Numbered from the stretch's first letter, positions 8,991 to 18,297 are shown. The stretch: 64,000 bases of DNA from Aquirufa antheringensis (GCF_004307425.1 NZ_SEWZ01000001.1:311662-375661), one strand, 5' to 3'. Made by a program: numbers and translations. Notes: a model not told the origin generated them from the letters alone.

Positions 8991-9836
8991 ATGAAAATTT
9001 TCGGATTCCTATTTATTGCCTTTTTTACGTTTTCTTGTCTCTCTGATATTGCATTAGAGGATGATGTGAAGGCGAAAGAAAATGAAACACAGATTTTAGC
9101 CTATTTTGCTGGTCAAAATCAAAGCCCATCTTCTCTATCAGATGGAGGCTATTATTTCGTAACTAAATCGAATCCATCAGGGGAATTAGCGACGAAGGGC
9201 GATTCGCTCTATGTACATTATGAGTTCTCTAACCTGGCGACAGGTAAGGTCTTAGATAGTACGAATCGGGCGACTAATTCTCCTTATTTTTTACGCTTTG
9301 GAAATGGAAATCCAGTGTTCGTTTCTTTGTTTACGGCCCTTCGTGAAGGAGAGCAGGCGACCTTAGTGATTCCAGGAACTGCGCAGTCCTTTCCGGATTT
9401 GCCTGCCTATACTCCCATGAAGGTGAAAATCAAGTCCTACGTAGTGCGTACACAAGAAGACCTTATTCGGGAGTTTATTGCTCGTAATGGGTACACTGTT
9501 ACGGACACCCAAACAGATGGTCTTCGTTACATACGTTTGCAAGCCGGAACGGGTGATATTCCAGCTCAAGGAAAAGTAGTTAAAATTAAATACACAGGTC
9601 GCTTCTTAAGTTCTAAAGCCTTTGATGGCAATATGGCTCGCACAGACAGTTTGAGCGTTACCATCGGAGGAACGCAAACGGTTCCCGGTTTCCAAATGGG
9701 GATTGAGAAGATGCGTTTAGGCGAGAAAGCGGTGATCGTTTTCCCATCCGCTTTAGGGTATGGAGTGAATGGAAATAGCAGTATTCCAGGTTATACTCCC
9801 TTAAGTTTTGAGATTTACGTGGCTAAAATTGAATAA
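8991..9836 (+). CDS. FKBP-type peptidyl-prolyl isomerase lipoprotein (second of three)
   Basis: 281 aa with signal peptide and lipobox FTFSC (Cys16), then a degenerate FKBP-like domain (about 55-155) and a better conserved one (about 180-281) with IKYTGRF, PGFQMGIEKM and ALGYGVNG. It starts 4 nt after the previous gene and shares its two-domain plan, so the two are tandem paralogues in one operon. Acts presumably in the periplasm, anchored to a membrane. Catalytic competence of either domain is untested. Confidence 0.83.
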   Translation: MKIFGFLFIAFFTFSCLSDIALEDDVKAKENETQILAYFAGQNQSPSSLSDGGYYFVTKSNPSGELATKGDSLYVHYEFSNLATGKVLDSTNRATNSPYFLRFGNGNPVFVSLFTALREGEQATLVIPGTAQSFPDLPAYTPMKVKIKSYVVRTQEDLIREFIARNGYTVTDTQTDGLRYIRLQAGTGDIPAQGKVVKIKYTGRFLSSKAFDGNMARTDSLSVTIGGTQTVPGFQMGIEKMRLGEKAVIVFPSALGYGVNGNSSIPGYTPLSFEIYVAKIE

Positions 9837-9838
9837 GC

Positions 9839-10717
9839 ATGAGTAAGTATTTGGTTTTATTTTTCGCGTTAGCGCTAGCTATTTCAGGTTGCTCGGTGGA
9901 GAATCCAGTAGAGCAGGAGGTTGCAAAGAATAATGCAGATATTCAAAACTATTTAAAACAGCGTAATCTGACCTACCAACGCACGGCAGATGGCATGTAC
10001 TATTCCATTACATCCACCGCTACAACTTCCACTCCATCAGTGGCAGATTTAGTGACATTACACTATAAATTGTCCTTACTAGATGGGACTTTCGTTGACT
10101 CTACCTCGAAGGTGGCTAGCCAGTCTAAATCCATCGTTTTCGGTGTATCCCAAAGTTTATTCACGTTACCAGTATCGTTTATGAAAGCAGGAGATAAAGG
10201 CACCTTTTTGTTGCCGTCTTCCTTAGCTTTTGGGGCGAATACATTCGGGAATGTACCCGCTTATGCTGTTATTAAGGCAGAGGTAGAGGTCGTTTCCATT
10301 CAGAGCCCAGCGGATCAAATCACCTCGATGCAAACGCTTTACGGTTTTTCTGCACCCGAGAAAACGACGTCTGGTTTAGTCTTTCAAAAGACGCTAGAAA
10401 ATCCGACTGGAGCAGCTATTCTAACTGGGCAATTAGTTAAAGTGAATTACACGGGCCGTTTAGGTTATGGGTATATTCAAACAGATGCCACGAATAAAGT
10501 GGTTTACGATTCTAAATTCGGTTCAGGTACTTTAACGTTCACGGCCGGAGCGGGTCAATTGATTGCAGGATTTGAAGAGGCTGCCCTTAAGTTAAAGGTG
10601 GGAGAAAAAGGCAAAGCCATTCTTCCTTATACCATCGCTTATGGTGCTTCCGGAAATTCAACCATTCCAGGGTATTCTCCTTTGTATTTTGAAATCGAAG
10701 TAGTTTCAGCCCAATAA
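9839..10717 (+). CDS. FKBP-type peptidyl-prolyl isomerase lipoprotein (third of three)
   Basis: 292 aa; the signal peptide ends with lipobox AISGC (Cys18). Same design as its two neighbours: an N-terminal FKBP-like domain (about 60-155) with FGANTFGNVP in place of the usual GYG segment, and a C-terminal domain (about 190-292) with VNYTGRLGYG, AGFEEAALKL and AYGASGNSTIPG. Starts 2 nt after the second paralogue. Its stop overlaps the rdgB start as TAATG, so rdgB is coupled to it. Confidence 0.83.
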   Translation: MSKYLVLFFALALAISGCSVENPVEQEVAKNNADIQNYLKQRNLTYQRTADGMYYSITSTATTSTPSVADLVTLHYKLSLLDGTFVDSTSKVASQSKSIVFGVSQSLFTLPVSFMKAGDKGTFLLPSSLAFGANTFGNVPAYAVIKAEVEVVSIQSPADQITSMQTLYGFSAPEKTTSGLVFQKTLENPTGAAILTGQLVKVNYTGRLGYGYIQTDATNKVVYDSKFGSGTLTFTAGAGQLIAGFEEAALKLKVGEKGKAILPYTIAYGASGNSTIPGYSPLYFEIEVVSAQ

Positions 10718-11316
10718 TGCTTCCAATTCTCTATCTAGCCACCCAAAACAAGCACAAAGTAGAAGAACTTAGTGCCTTGTTACAGGAGCAATTTACCGTG
10801 CGTGATTTGAGTACTTTAGCGCTCACGGAAGAAATCCCTGAAACGGGCACCACGCTAACGGAAAATTCGCTTCAAAAGGCGCGTTATATCGCCGAAAAAT
10901 TCCAAGTTTCTTGCCTAGCAGACGATTCAGGACTTGAAGTAGAAGCACTTCATGGGGCTCCAGGAGTCTACTCTGCCCGCTATGCAGGCGAACCGAAAGA
11001 TGATCAAGCCAATCTTCAATTACTTTTAAAAAACCTGAAGGATTTCACGAATCGCCGTGCGCGCTTTGTAACGGTCTTAACCTATTTCGATACACAAAAT
11101 TATTTTTCTTTTGAAGGGGAGATACAAGGTACGATTGTAGAAGCTCCTAGGGGCGAGTCAGGTTTTGGGTATGATCCTATCTTTCAGCCTGAAAAAGAGA
11201 CCCGTACCTTTGCTGAAATGACTTTGGCAGAGAAGAATTTGATCGCCCATCGGGCGCGTGCTTTGGAGAAATTCAAAAACTTCTTAGACGAAACACAGAA
11301 ATGTGCCGACGAATAG
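10717..11316 (+). CDS. rdgB: XTP/dITP diphosphatase (Ham1/RdgB)
   Basis: 199 aa housecleaning nucleotidase that removes non-canonical purine triphosphates (dITP, XTP). The N-terminal LATQNKHKVEEL, the central LADDSGLEVEALHGAPGVYS and GFGYDPIF are the family motifs. Complete for the family. Coupled by a 1-nt overlap to the preceding lipoprotein gene. After its stop (11314-11316) lies a small palindrome, GCGAA-TTA-TTCGC. Confidence 0.96.
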   Translation: MLPILYLATQNKHKVEELSALLQEQFTVRDLSTLALTEEIPETGTTLTENSLQKARYIAEKFQVSCLADDSGLEVEALHGAPGVYSARYAGEPKDDQANLQLLLKNLKDFTNRRARFVTVLTYFDTQNYFSFEGEIQGTIVEAPRGESGFGYDPIFQPEKETRTFAEMTLAEKNLIAHRARALEKFKNFLDETQKCADE

Positions 11317-11337
11317 CGAATTATTCGCTTAGCTTGC

Positions 11338-11345
11338 TATTTTTG
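11338..11345 (+). promoter_or_regulatory. Bacteroidota -7 element for the DUF5686 gene
   Basis: TATTTTTG, perfect TAnnTTTG, 27 nt before the ATG at 11373. It overlaps the region of the TTG codon at 11352 that would otherwise extend the gene, supporting the ATG start. Confidence 0.5.
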
Positions 11346-11372
11346 TAACGTTTGCAATCAAAAAACTCCTCG

Positions 11373-13892
11373 ATGAAATTGAAATTCAGCCTATTGCTGG
11401 CTTTTTTCATGTACTGTACGGTTTTTACCTCTGAAGGTCAATTTTTGATCAAAGGGAGGGTTACCGACGCAAAGAACGGGGATCCAATTCCATTTGCTTC
11501 TGTAGGTCTAGTGGGCGTTAGCCAAGGTGCCACCACCAACTTTCAAGGGGAGTTTACACTTAATTCAAAATACTCAGCCGATAGTCTTTTTGCCTCGTTT
11601 GTAGGCTATAAAAAACGCGTTAAAAAAATCACCAGAGGGGCTAAATTACAAGAAGTAGATTTTCAATTAGAGCCTACGGGCCGCGAAATGGCGGAGGTGA
11701 TTGTGTATTCAGGCGAAAATCCAGCCTTCAAAATCTTGCGCGGTGTCATTCGCAACCGCGAAAAAAATGATCGTTCGAAGCTATCTGCCTACGAATATGA
11801 TTCGTATGCGAAGATGGAGCTGGATGTGGACAATATCTCCGAGAAGTTTAAAGAGCGCAAGGTGATGAAGGATATTGCGCAAGCCATTCAGAAATTTGAG
11901 AAAATAGCTGGGGAGGATGGAAAGCTTATTATTCCGACGTATATATCTGAGTCTGTGGGTAAATTTTATTACTTAGAGAATCCACAGCGAAAAAAGGAGA
12001 CGATCACGAAGACGAATATCAAGGGTATAGGGGTGAAGGATGGTTCCTTGATTTCTCAGCTTGTGGGGGGTAATTTAGTCGCGAATTATAATTTTTATCA
12101 AAATTTCGTCGGCTTTTTTGGTAAGGACTTTGCTAGTCCGGTCGGTGAAAATTGGAAAGGAAATTATACGTACTTCCTGGGGGATACAGTCAATGTGGAT
12201 GGGCACGTTTGTTATCAGATGGACTTTGATCCTAAGAATCCGATGGACCTGGTCTTTAGAGGCCAAATGTGGATCGATACAACCTCTTTCGCCTTAGTAC
12301 AAATCGATGCTGCGGTGGATAAAGCCGCTAATTTAAATTTTATCGATAAGATTAAAATCTCCCAAGAACTAGAACAAACTAGTTCAGGAGCTTGGTTGCC
12401 GGCTCGAACTCGATTCTTGATTGATTTAGAAGAAATCACGAAGGGCAGTGCCGGGATGCTTTTGAAGATGTATATTTCTAACAAGGATTTTATCGTCAAT
12501 CAACCGCATGAACTAGGTTTTTATGATTTGACGACGGAGGTGGCTGAAGATGCGATGCAGCCTAATCCGGAGTTTTGGAAATATGCCCGGCATGAACCAC
12601 TAAGCACCCAGGACCTGATGGCCTCAGCACTCATCGATTCTGTCCAAAATTTACCAGTAGTTCGAACCTACATCGAAATTGCAGAGCTTGTTTTAAGCGG
12701 ATACAAGAAGTTCAATGACATCGAAGTAGGTCCTTATATTTCTAGTTTTGCATTGAATAAAATCGAAGGAGCGCGTTTTCGTTTAGGTTTTAGGACGAAT
12801 GCAAATTTTGATAAGCATTGGATTTTAAGAGGAAATGTAGGTTTTGGGACGAAAGATCTAGTGCCTAAATATTCCGCAGAAGTAAATTACCTCTTCTCTA
12901 AAAAGAAATGGACAGTAGCGGGTCTGCGGCACTCTTACGATATCGAGCGAGTGGGTCTAACCCCTGAGCTCATAGGAGATAATAAATTGTTCTATTCGTT
13001 CACCCGTTGGGGGGCATTTTCGGGTGCTTTCTTTCGACGCGAATCAGAAGCCTTTTTTTCATCGGAATTATACAAAGGTCTAACGGTAAGGACTTCCTTG
13101 AATACGCGTTCTTTTGATCCTTTATTCCGTTTTCAATACCGTTTAAATCCTGAATTAGGGCGGGCCTCCGCGGTTCAGGATTATTACCAAGAGACTTTTG
13201 CAACAGTGGAATTGCGTTTTGCGAAAAACGAGACCTATATCATGAATGGCAATGAGCGGATTACCTTAGCTACGAAACGAATTCCTGTGATTACCTTGAA
13301 ATACCAACACGGATTCAAAGGCTTTTTAGGCGGCGATTTCACCTATGACCGGGTAACTTTAAAAGCCTACCAAACCTTCCGCATAGGCAACTTAGGCCGT
13401 TCTGATTATACCTTTACCGCAGGCTACACGCCATCTAATTTGCCAGCGCCGCTTTTATTTCCACATTTGGGAAACGAAACATTCTTTTTTGTGCGGTCCG
13501 CCTATTCTACGATGAATTATTTTGAATTTGTGAGTGATCAATATGCTTCGATTCAATACAATCATAATTTTGAAGGGCTGCTATTTAATCGATTACCTTT
13601 AATTAAGAAACTAAAATGGCGTTTTATTGCCTCTGGAAATATCTTAATGGGTAGTCAGCGCTCGGCAAATCGAGAAATGATGAAGGATGTGAATAGTCCG
13701 TTGCGCTCTAAATTCTTAGATCAATATTCGTTTGATTCACTAGATCCCAACAAACCATTTGCGGAGGTAGGTTATGGTATTGATAATATTTTCAAAATTT
13801 TACGCGTTCAAGCCTTTCATCGTTTGACTTATTTAGATCATGGAAATCCACAGCGATTTAGGTTAATGGCTTCCGTTAATTTCTCGTTTTAG
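11373..13892 (+). CDS. DUF5686 family outer-membrane protein with carboxypeptidase-regulatory-like domain
   Basis: 839 aa with an N-terminal signal peptide (MKLKFSLLLAFFMYCTVF). Residues about 24-105 form a CarboxypepD_reg-like beta-sandwich (GRVTDAKNGDPIPFASV, then FVGYKK), a domain common at the N-terminus of Bacteroidota outer-membrane proteins. The rest matches the DUF5686 layout and ends in a beta-barrel-like region with terminal Phe. Likely an outer-membrane protein of unknown substrate, without a TonB plug. A TTG upstream (11352) is less likely as start than the ATG at 11373. Confidence 0.8.
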   Translation: MKLKFSLLLAFFMYCTVFTSEGQFLIKGRVTDAKNGDPIPFASVGLVGVSQGATTNFQGEFTLNSKYSADSLFASFVGYKKRVKKITRGAKLQEVDFQLEPTGREMAEVIVYSGENPAFKILRGVIRNREKNDRSKLSAYEYDSYAKMELDVDNISEKFKERKVMKDIAQAIQKFEKIAGEDGKLIIPTYISESVGKFYYLENPQRKKETITKTNIKGIGVKDGSLISQLVGGNLVANYNFYQNFVGFFGKDFASPVGENWKGNYTYFLGDTVNVDGHVCYQMDFDPKNPMDLVFRGQMWIDTTSFALVQIDAAVDKAANLNFIDKIKISQELEQTSSGAWLPARTRFLIDLEEITKGSAGMLLKMYISNKDFIVNQPHELGFYDLTTEVAEDAMQPNPEFWKYARHEPLSTQDLMASALIDSVQNLPVVRTYIEIAELVLSGYKKFNDIEVGPYISSFALNKIEGARFRLGFRTNANFDKHWILRGNVGFGTKDLVPKYSAEVNYLFSKKKWTVAGLRHSYDIERVGLTPELIGDNKLFYSFTRWGAFSGAFFRRESEAFFSSELYKGLTVRTSLNTRSFDPLFRFQYRLNPELGRASAVQDYYQETFATVELRFAKNETYIMNGNERITLATKRIPVITLKYQHGFKGFLGGDFTYDRVTLKAYQTFRIGNLGRSDYTFTAGYTPSNLPAPLLFPHLGNETFFFVRSAYSTMNYFEFVSDQYASIQYNHNFEGLLFNRLPLIKKLKWRFIASGNILMGSQRSANREMMKDVNSPLRSKFLDQYSFDSLDPNKPFAEVGYGIDNIFKILRVQAFHRLTYLDHGNPQRFRLMASVNFSF

Positions 13893-13942
13893 AACATTAC
13901 AAAGACGAAAGTTTAAACATTTCAAGAATGTTTTTAATGTAT

Positions 13943-13973
13943 TTGATTTCGTAAACTCGACGCCCTATATTTA
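13943..13973 (+). promoter_or_regulatory. Promoter candidate for plsY
   Basis: TTG (13943-13945), 20-nt spacer, TATATTTA (13966-13973), one mismatch to TAnnTTTG. The plsY ATG follows 21 nt later. Confidence 0.45.
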
Positions 13974-13994
13974 CAAGGTTACAATCATTCTATT

Positions 13995-14639
13995 ATGCTA
14001 TTTATTCTCGTGGGCCTGTCATTATTAAGTTACCTGTTAGGGTCTATCCCTACGGCAATTTGGTATGGGGATCGTTACCATGGAATGGATATTCGCCAGC
14101 ATGGAAGTGGTAATGCTGGGGCCACGAACACTTTTCGTGTGTTAGGAAAAAAGGCAGGTTGCTTCGTTCTTTTCGTGGATGCATTTAAGGGTTTTGCCGC
14201 GGCTAGTTTAGCCACGGTATTGTATTCTTTCAACCTTGTGGATTGGCAGACGTGTGTGACACTGAAGATTTTGTTTGGTTTCTTAGCTATAATAGGCCAT
14301 CTACTTCCCGTTTTTTGTGATTTTAAAGGAGGTAAGGGAGTTGCAACCACTTTAGGGATGGTCATTGCCTTACATCCGCAGGCAGCATGTGTCAGTAGTC
14401 TGGTATTTTTGTTAGTATTCGCGATTTCGCATTACGTGTCCTTAGGTTCTATGGTCACTTCCGTAGTCTTCCCTCTATTACTACAGTTCGAGGTATTCGG
14501 GAAGGAATTACCTATTTTGATTTATTTTGGATTCATTATTTCTTTCTTAGTGATTTTTACGCACCGTAAAAATATCGGTCGAATCATTTCAGGAACGGAA
14601 AATCGGATGTATCTTATTCCTCGTAAAGGACGTTTATAG
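13995..14639 (+). CDS. plsY: Glycerol-3-phosphate acyltransferase PlsY
   Basis: 214 aa integral membrane enzyme that transfers the acyl group from acyl-phosphate (made by PlsX) to glycerol-3-phosphate. Motifs visible are LGSIPTAIW, GSGNAGATNTFR (near residue 35), the KGG element in FKGGKGVATTLG (about 112) and a C-terminal THRKNIGRI. Five hydrophobic segments, normal length. Separated from the lipid operon by 10 kb. Confidence 0.95.
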   Translation: MLFILVGLSLLSYLLGSIPTAIWYGDRYHGMDIRQHGSGNAGATNTFRVLGKKAGCFVLFVDAFKGFAAASLATVLYSFNLVDWQTCVTLKILFGFLAIIGHLLPVFCDFKGGKGVATTLGMVIALHPQAACVSSLVFLLVFAISHYVSLGSMVTSVVFPLLLQFEVFGKELPILIYFGFIISFLVIFTHRKNIGRIISGTENRMYLIPRKGRL

Positions 14640-14659
14640 CCTTTCTATCTTCATTTATT

Positions 14660-16030
14660 ATGCAATCAACACACGAATTTATTGCCGCTCACAAGGATCG
14701 GTTTCTAGCGGAGCTATTAGACTTATTACGTATTCCTTCTGTTTCTGCGGATCCGGCTTATGCTGGAGATGTACGCAAGGCCGCGGAATGGGTAGCAGCG
14801 AATTTGCGCGCAGCGGGAGCTGATCACGTTCGATTAGAAGAAACACCGGGGTATCCGATTGTTTATGGAGAAAAAATGGTGGATCCAGCTGCACCTACCG
14901 TGTTAGTCTATGGCCATTATGATGTACAGCCGGCGGATCCTTTGGAACTTTGGGATAATCCTCCCTTTGAGCCTGTCATTAAGAACGAAGTGATTTATGC
15001 GCGTGGTGCTTGTGACGATAAAGGGCAGGTTTTTATGCATCTGAAAGCTTTTGAAGCCATGCTTGCTTCGGAAAATTTGCCTTGTAATGTCAAGTTCATG
15101 ATCGAAGGCGAAGAGGAAGTGGGATCTGATAATCTGGGAAATTTTGTCGCGGCAAATAAAGACCTGTTGAAGGCGGATGTGATTTTGATATCGGACACCG
15201 CCATTATTGCGAATGACATTCCTTCGATTGATGTGGGATTACGCGGTTTGAGTTATATGGAAGTGGAAGTGCAGGGGCCTAACCGTGATTTGCACTCCGG
15301 AGTCTACGGGGGAGCGGTGGCGAATCCGATTACTATTTTATGCCAAATGATTTCATCGATGCACGATGAATTCAATCACATCACTATCCCTGGTTTTTAC
15401 GATGGAGTAATGGAAGTAAGTGCGGCGGACAGAGCAGCCATGGCGCAGACCCCTTTTGATTTAGATGCTTACCAAAAAGATTTAGGCATCGACACCGTGC
15501 ACGGGGAAAAAGGGTACACCACCTTAGAACGTGCCTCCATTCGTCCAACACTAGACGTAAATGGAATTTGGGGCGGTTATACTGGTGAGGGAGCTAAGAC
15601 GGTTTTGCCTTCTAAAGCGTATGCTAAAATTTCCATGCGCTTAGTGCCTAACCAATCCTCTGCAGAAATTACGCGTTTGTTTACAGAGCACTTTAAGGCG
15701 ATTGCGCCTAAAGGGGTTAAGGTAAAAGTGATGGCTCACCATGGGGGAGAGGGCTATTTAATGCCTACGGATAGTATTGCTTTTAAAGCGGCATCGGATG
15801 CGATGGCGACGACTTTTGGCAAAGAGCCCGTGCCTACGCGTGGAGGAGGAAGTATTCCTATTGTGGCCTTATTTGAGAAAGAATTAGGTGTTAAGTCTAT
15901 TTTGATGGGTTTTGGCCTAGATTCAGACGCAATTCATTCGCCTAATGAGCATTACGGCCTTTTTAACTTTTATAAAGGCATCGAAACGATTCCCCATTTC
16001 TTTCAAAACTTCGCAGCATTATCAAAATAA
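14660..16030 (+). CDS. M20-family metallodipeptidase
   Basis: 456 aa di-zinc peptidase of the M20 (CNDP-like) family. Metal and catalytic motifs are present: GHYDVQP (His/Asp near 88), ARGACDDKGQ (bridging Asp), EGEEEVGS (catalytic and ligand Glu near 152), ISDT and the late His in SPNEHYG. A dimerisation domain occupies about residues 190-340. No signal peptide, so a cytoplasmic dipeptidase. Only 1 nt separates it from murQ, which suggests a joint role in recycling peptidoglycan peptides and amino sugars; that link is inference. Confidence 0.9.
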   Translation: MQSTHEFIAAHKDRFLAELLDLLRIPSVSADPAYAGDVRKAAEWVAANLRAAGADHVRLEETPGYPIVYGEKMVDPAAPTVLVYGHYDVQPADPLELWDNPPFEPVIKNEVIYARGACDDKGQVFMHLKAFEAMLASENLPCNVKFMIEGEEEVGSDNLGNFVAANKDLLKADVILISDTAIIANDIPSIDVGLRGLSYMEVEVQGPNRDLHSGVYGGAVANPITILCQMISSMHDEFNHITIPGFYDGVMEVSAADRAAMAQTPFDLDAYQKDLGIDTVHGEKGYTTLERASIRPTLDVNGIWGGYTGEGAKTVLPSKAYAKISMRLVPNQSSAEITRLFTEHFKAIAPKGVKVKVMAHHGGEGYLMPTDSIAFKAASDAMATTFGKEPVPTRGGGSIPIVALFEKELGVKSILMGFGLDSDAIHSPNEHYGLFNFYKGIETIPHFFQNFAALSK

Positions 16031-16031
16031 T

Positions 16032-16850
16032 ATGGCCGAAAATTTAAGTGTTTTAGCAACGGAATCAGCCTCTACTTATGAAAATTTAGAGCAGCAAACG
16101 GTCGACACCATCTTGCGTCAAATCAATGCTGAGGACAAAACAGTCCCTTTTGCTGTCGAAAAGGTCATTCCTTCGATCGAAGCTTTAGTGCATGAAATCG
16201 TTCAGCGCATGAAGCAAGGTGGTCGTCTATTTTACATTGGGGCGGGAACTTCTGGACGACTAGGGGTGGTAGATGCCTCGGAATGTCCACCAACGTATGG
16301 CGTTCCTCACGATTGGGTCATTGGTTTAATTGCCGGTGGTGATTCTGCCATTCGAAAGGCGGTAGAAAATGCGGAAGATGATGAAAAACAAGCTTGGCTA
16401 GACATGGAGGCTTATGGAATCGATTCGCTAGATACCGTGATAGGAATAGCGGCTTCAGGCAGAACTCCTTATGTTATCGGCGGGCTACGCGATGCAAACG
16501 CACGGGGTATCCTAACGGGCTGCATTGTTTGCAACGCAGGAAGCGCAGTAGCAGCAGAAGCAAAATTCCCGGTAGAGGTAGTGGTAGGTCCTGAATATGT
16601 CACAGGAAGTACTCGAATGAAATCGGGTACGGCCCAAAAACTTGTTCTAAATATGCTTTCTACGGCTGTTATGATCCAATTAGGCCGTGTCAGAGGTAAT
16701 AAAATGGTAGATATGCAGTTAAGTAACCACAAGTTAGTGTTGCGTGCGATTCGGATGGTTCGAGAGGCGACAGGGGTGAGTGATGAGGTGGCAGCCGAAC
16801 TTTTAGAAAAACACGGCAGCGTGAGAAACGCGGTGGATGCAATTCAGTAA
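16032..16850 (+). CDS. murQ: N-acetylmuramic acid 6-phosphate etherase
   Basis: 272 aa SIS-domain enzyme that cleaves the lactyl ether of MurNAc-6-P to GlcNAc-6-P and lactate in cell-wall recycling. Shows FYIGAGTSGRLGVVDASECP (catalytic Glu in the ASECP segment), GSTRMKSGTAQKLVLNM and the C-terminal helical region. I chose the ATG at 16032, since a longer frame from 15945 would run back into the dipeptidase gene. No kinase or anhMurNAc gene is next to it. Confidence 0.95.
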   Translation: MAENLSVLATESASTYENLEQQTVDTILRQINAEDKTVPFAVEKVIPSIEALVHEIVQRMKQGGRLFYIGAGTSGRLGVVDASECPPTYGVPHDWVIGLIAGGDSAIRKAVENAEDDEKQAWLDMEAYGIDSLDTVIGIAASGRTPYVIGGLRDANARGILTGCIVCNAGSAVAAEAKFPVEVVVGPEYVTGSTRMKSGTAQKLVLNMLSTAVMIQLGRVRGNKMVDMQLSNHKLVLRAIRMVREATGVSDEVAAELLEKHGSVRNAVDAIQ

Positions 16851-16913
16851 AATAAATTGGGATAATAACGCTTTAATCGCTTAATTTGTAGAATTAATAA
16901 TCAAATACCTCGT

Positions 16914-17237
16914 ATGAAAAACGTATCTAAACTTATTTTAACGTTCGTGTTCGGAACAATGGCTTTTAGCTTTCAAGCAAAAGCAGAAGATTTTCCAGCA
17001 GACATTAAGCCCTTAATGACTAAATATACTTGCTTCGCTTGTCACAAAGTAGATGCTCGTTTAGTAGGACCAGCTTATAAAGATGTCGCTAAGAAGAAAT
17101 ATTCAGTAGACAAAATTGTTGCTTTAATTGCAAAGCCACAGCCTTCTAACTGGCCAGGTTACCCTCCAATGGCACCCATGAATGTGCCTAAAGAAGATGC
17201 TGTAAAATTAGCTAAGTATATTAACTCATTGAAATAA
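16914..17237 (+). CDS. Periplasmic class I cytochrome c
   Basis: 107 aa with a signal peptide cut after AKA (about residue 24) and one haem-binding motif CFACH (about 41-45). A late YPPMAPM segment supplies the probable axial Met. The mature size of about 83 residues fits a small soluble cytochrome c of the c551/c552 type, an electron carrier to a terminal oxidase or another redox partner. Stands alone, ending at a strong bidirectional terminator. A near-match -7 box (TTAATTTG, 16881-16888) lies upstream. Confidence 0.88.
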   Translation: MKNVSKLILTFVFGTMAFSFQAKAEDFPADIKPLMTKYTCFACHKVDARLVGPAYKDVAKKKYSVDKIVALIAKPQPSNWPGYPPMAPMNVPKEDAVKLAKYINSLK

Positions 17238-17251
17238 GTCAATGAAAGCAT

Positions 17252-17285
17252 AAAAAAAGCCCTTGATCAAATCAAGGGCTTTTTT
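17252..17285. terminator. Bidirectional intrinsic terminator
   Basis: Perfect stem GCCCTTGAT / ATCAAGGGC with loop CAA, flanked by seven A and six T. Serves the cytochrome c gene on the plus strand and the GNAT gene on the minus strand. Confidence 0.92.
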
Positions 17286-17287
17286 AT

Positions 17288-17764
17288 TTACAAGGTTTTC
17301 AACATCCAAATATCACATCCATCATGTCCGCTGTTTCCTAATGGATGATCGAGTGCTTTGAAACCCACCTTTTCGTAGATCGAAACCGCTTTCGCTAATT
17401 CTGGCATTGATTCTAAGTATACCTGCGTATAGCCATTTTCTTTTGCCCAGCTCATAGATTGCTCCATCAATTGCTTTCCTAATCCTATGCCCCTGGCATC
17501 TTTCGAAACATACAACTTAACAAGTTCGCAGGTTCCATTGGGCAAATTTTCCGTAGGAAAGATACCGCAACCGCCTACCACTTTGTTCTCGTTTATCGCT
17601 ACAAAATAATAAGAGCCCGGTGTTTGGAATAATTCAAATAAGGCATCCGTGGTGGGGTCAAAATAGACCGTTCCAGGTTTGTTCGCCCCAAATTCCGCCA
17701 ATGCTGTTCGAATTACCTTCGCCAGTGCTTCATTGTCTGTGGATTCAATAGGCCGAATCTGCAT
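17288..17764 (-). CDS. GNAT-family N-acetyltransferase
   Basis: 158 aa single-domain GNAT. The acetyl-CoA binding block is LYVSKDARGIGLGKQL (about residues 88-103), preceded by the beta-bulge strand CELVKL. The C-terminal half, YLESMPELAKAVSIYEKVGF, is also typical. The substrate cannot be predicted. It starts 5 nt after the DUF5606 gene and ends at the shared terminator. Confidence 0.85.
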   Translation of the reverse strand: MQIRPIESTDNEALAKVIRTALAEFGANKPGTVYFDPTTDALFELFQTPGSYYFVAINENKVVGGCGIFPTENLPNGTCELVKLYVSKDARGIGLGKQLMEQSMSWAKENGYTQVYLESMPELAKAVSIYEKVGFKALDHPLGNSGHDGCDIWMLKTL

Positions 17765-17769
17765 GCTGA

Positions 17770-18264
17770 TTATTTTGTGGCTTTCTTCGCAGCTGGTTTT
17801 TTCTCAGCTTTCTCAACTGGTGCTTTCTCTGCTTTAGGTGCTTTTTCTGCTTTTGCAGCTGCTGGGAATAATTCAGGTGTATTGGCTACCAAAATCAAAT
17901 ACCAACTTAAGATTTTTTTGATGTCTGACGCGAATACGCGGTCTGTATCGTAGTTAGGAACTACGGTAGCTAAGGTGCTAAATAATTCAGCATCATTCGC
18001 TTTTTTTGCTTCGATAGGTAAAACTCCATTGAATTTTGCGTGGATTTGTAAAAACAAATCGGCTAACGGTAAAGTGCTATCTTGGTGATCATCTAAGTAT
18101 AAAGAGATGTCCTTTAACACAGAAATACGTGTTTGGCCTCCTACGACTGATTTTTGTTTCGCAGCGTCCAAAGTCTCCACAATCACACCCGTGCGCGTAG
18201 GTTTTAACACTTTATACAATCCACTTTTTCCCGAGATATGGGCAACTTCATTCAATAAATCCAT
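17770..18264 (-). CDS. DUF5606 family protein
   Basis: 164 aa. Residues 1-130 match the Bacteroidota DUF5606 family as I remember it: SGKSGLYKVLKP near the start, then VIVETLDAAKQ, RISVLKDISLY and a helical DIKKILSWYLIL. The last 30 residues are a low-complexity Ala/Lys/Pro/Glu tail built of repeated KAEKAP units, possibly for nucleic acid contact. Function unknown. Own -7 box at 18287-18294; cotranscribed with the GNAT gene. Confidence 0.75.
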   Translation of the reverse strand: MDLLNEVAHISGKSGLYKVLKPTRTGVIVETLDAAKQKSVVGGQTRISVLKDISLYLDDHQDSTLPLADLFLQIHAKFNGVLPIEAKKANDAELFSTLATVVPNYDTDRVFASDIKKILSWYLILVANTPELFPAAAKAEKAPKAEKAPVEKAEKKPAAKKATK

Positions 18265-18286
18265 GTTTTTTCGCTTGTTATGGGGG

Positions 18287-18294
18287 CAAAATTA
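18287..18294 (-). promoter_or_regulatory. Bacteroidota -7 element for the DUF5606-GNAT unit
   Basis: The minus strand reads TAATTTTG (perfect TAnnTTTG), 22 nt before the start at 18264, in the 33-nt gap after engB. Confidence 0.5.
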
Positions 18295-18297
18295 GTA

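Noticed and set aside
17252-17285. Member of the hairpin repeat family
   Set aside because: It has A and T tracts and a CAA loop without heptamers, so it is an ordinary terminator.
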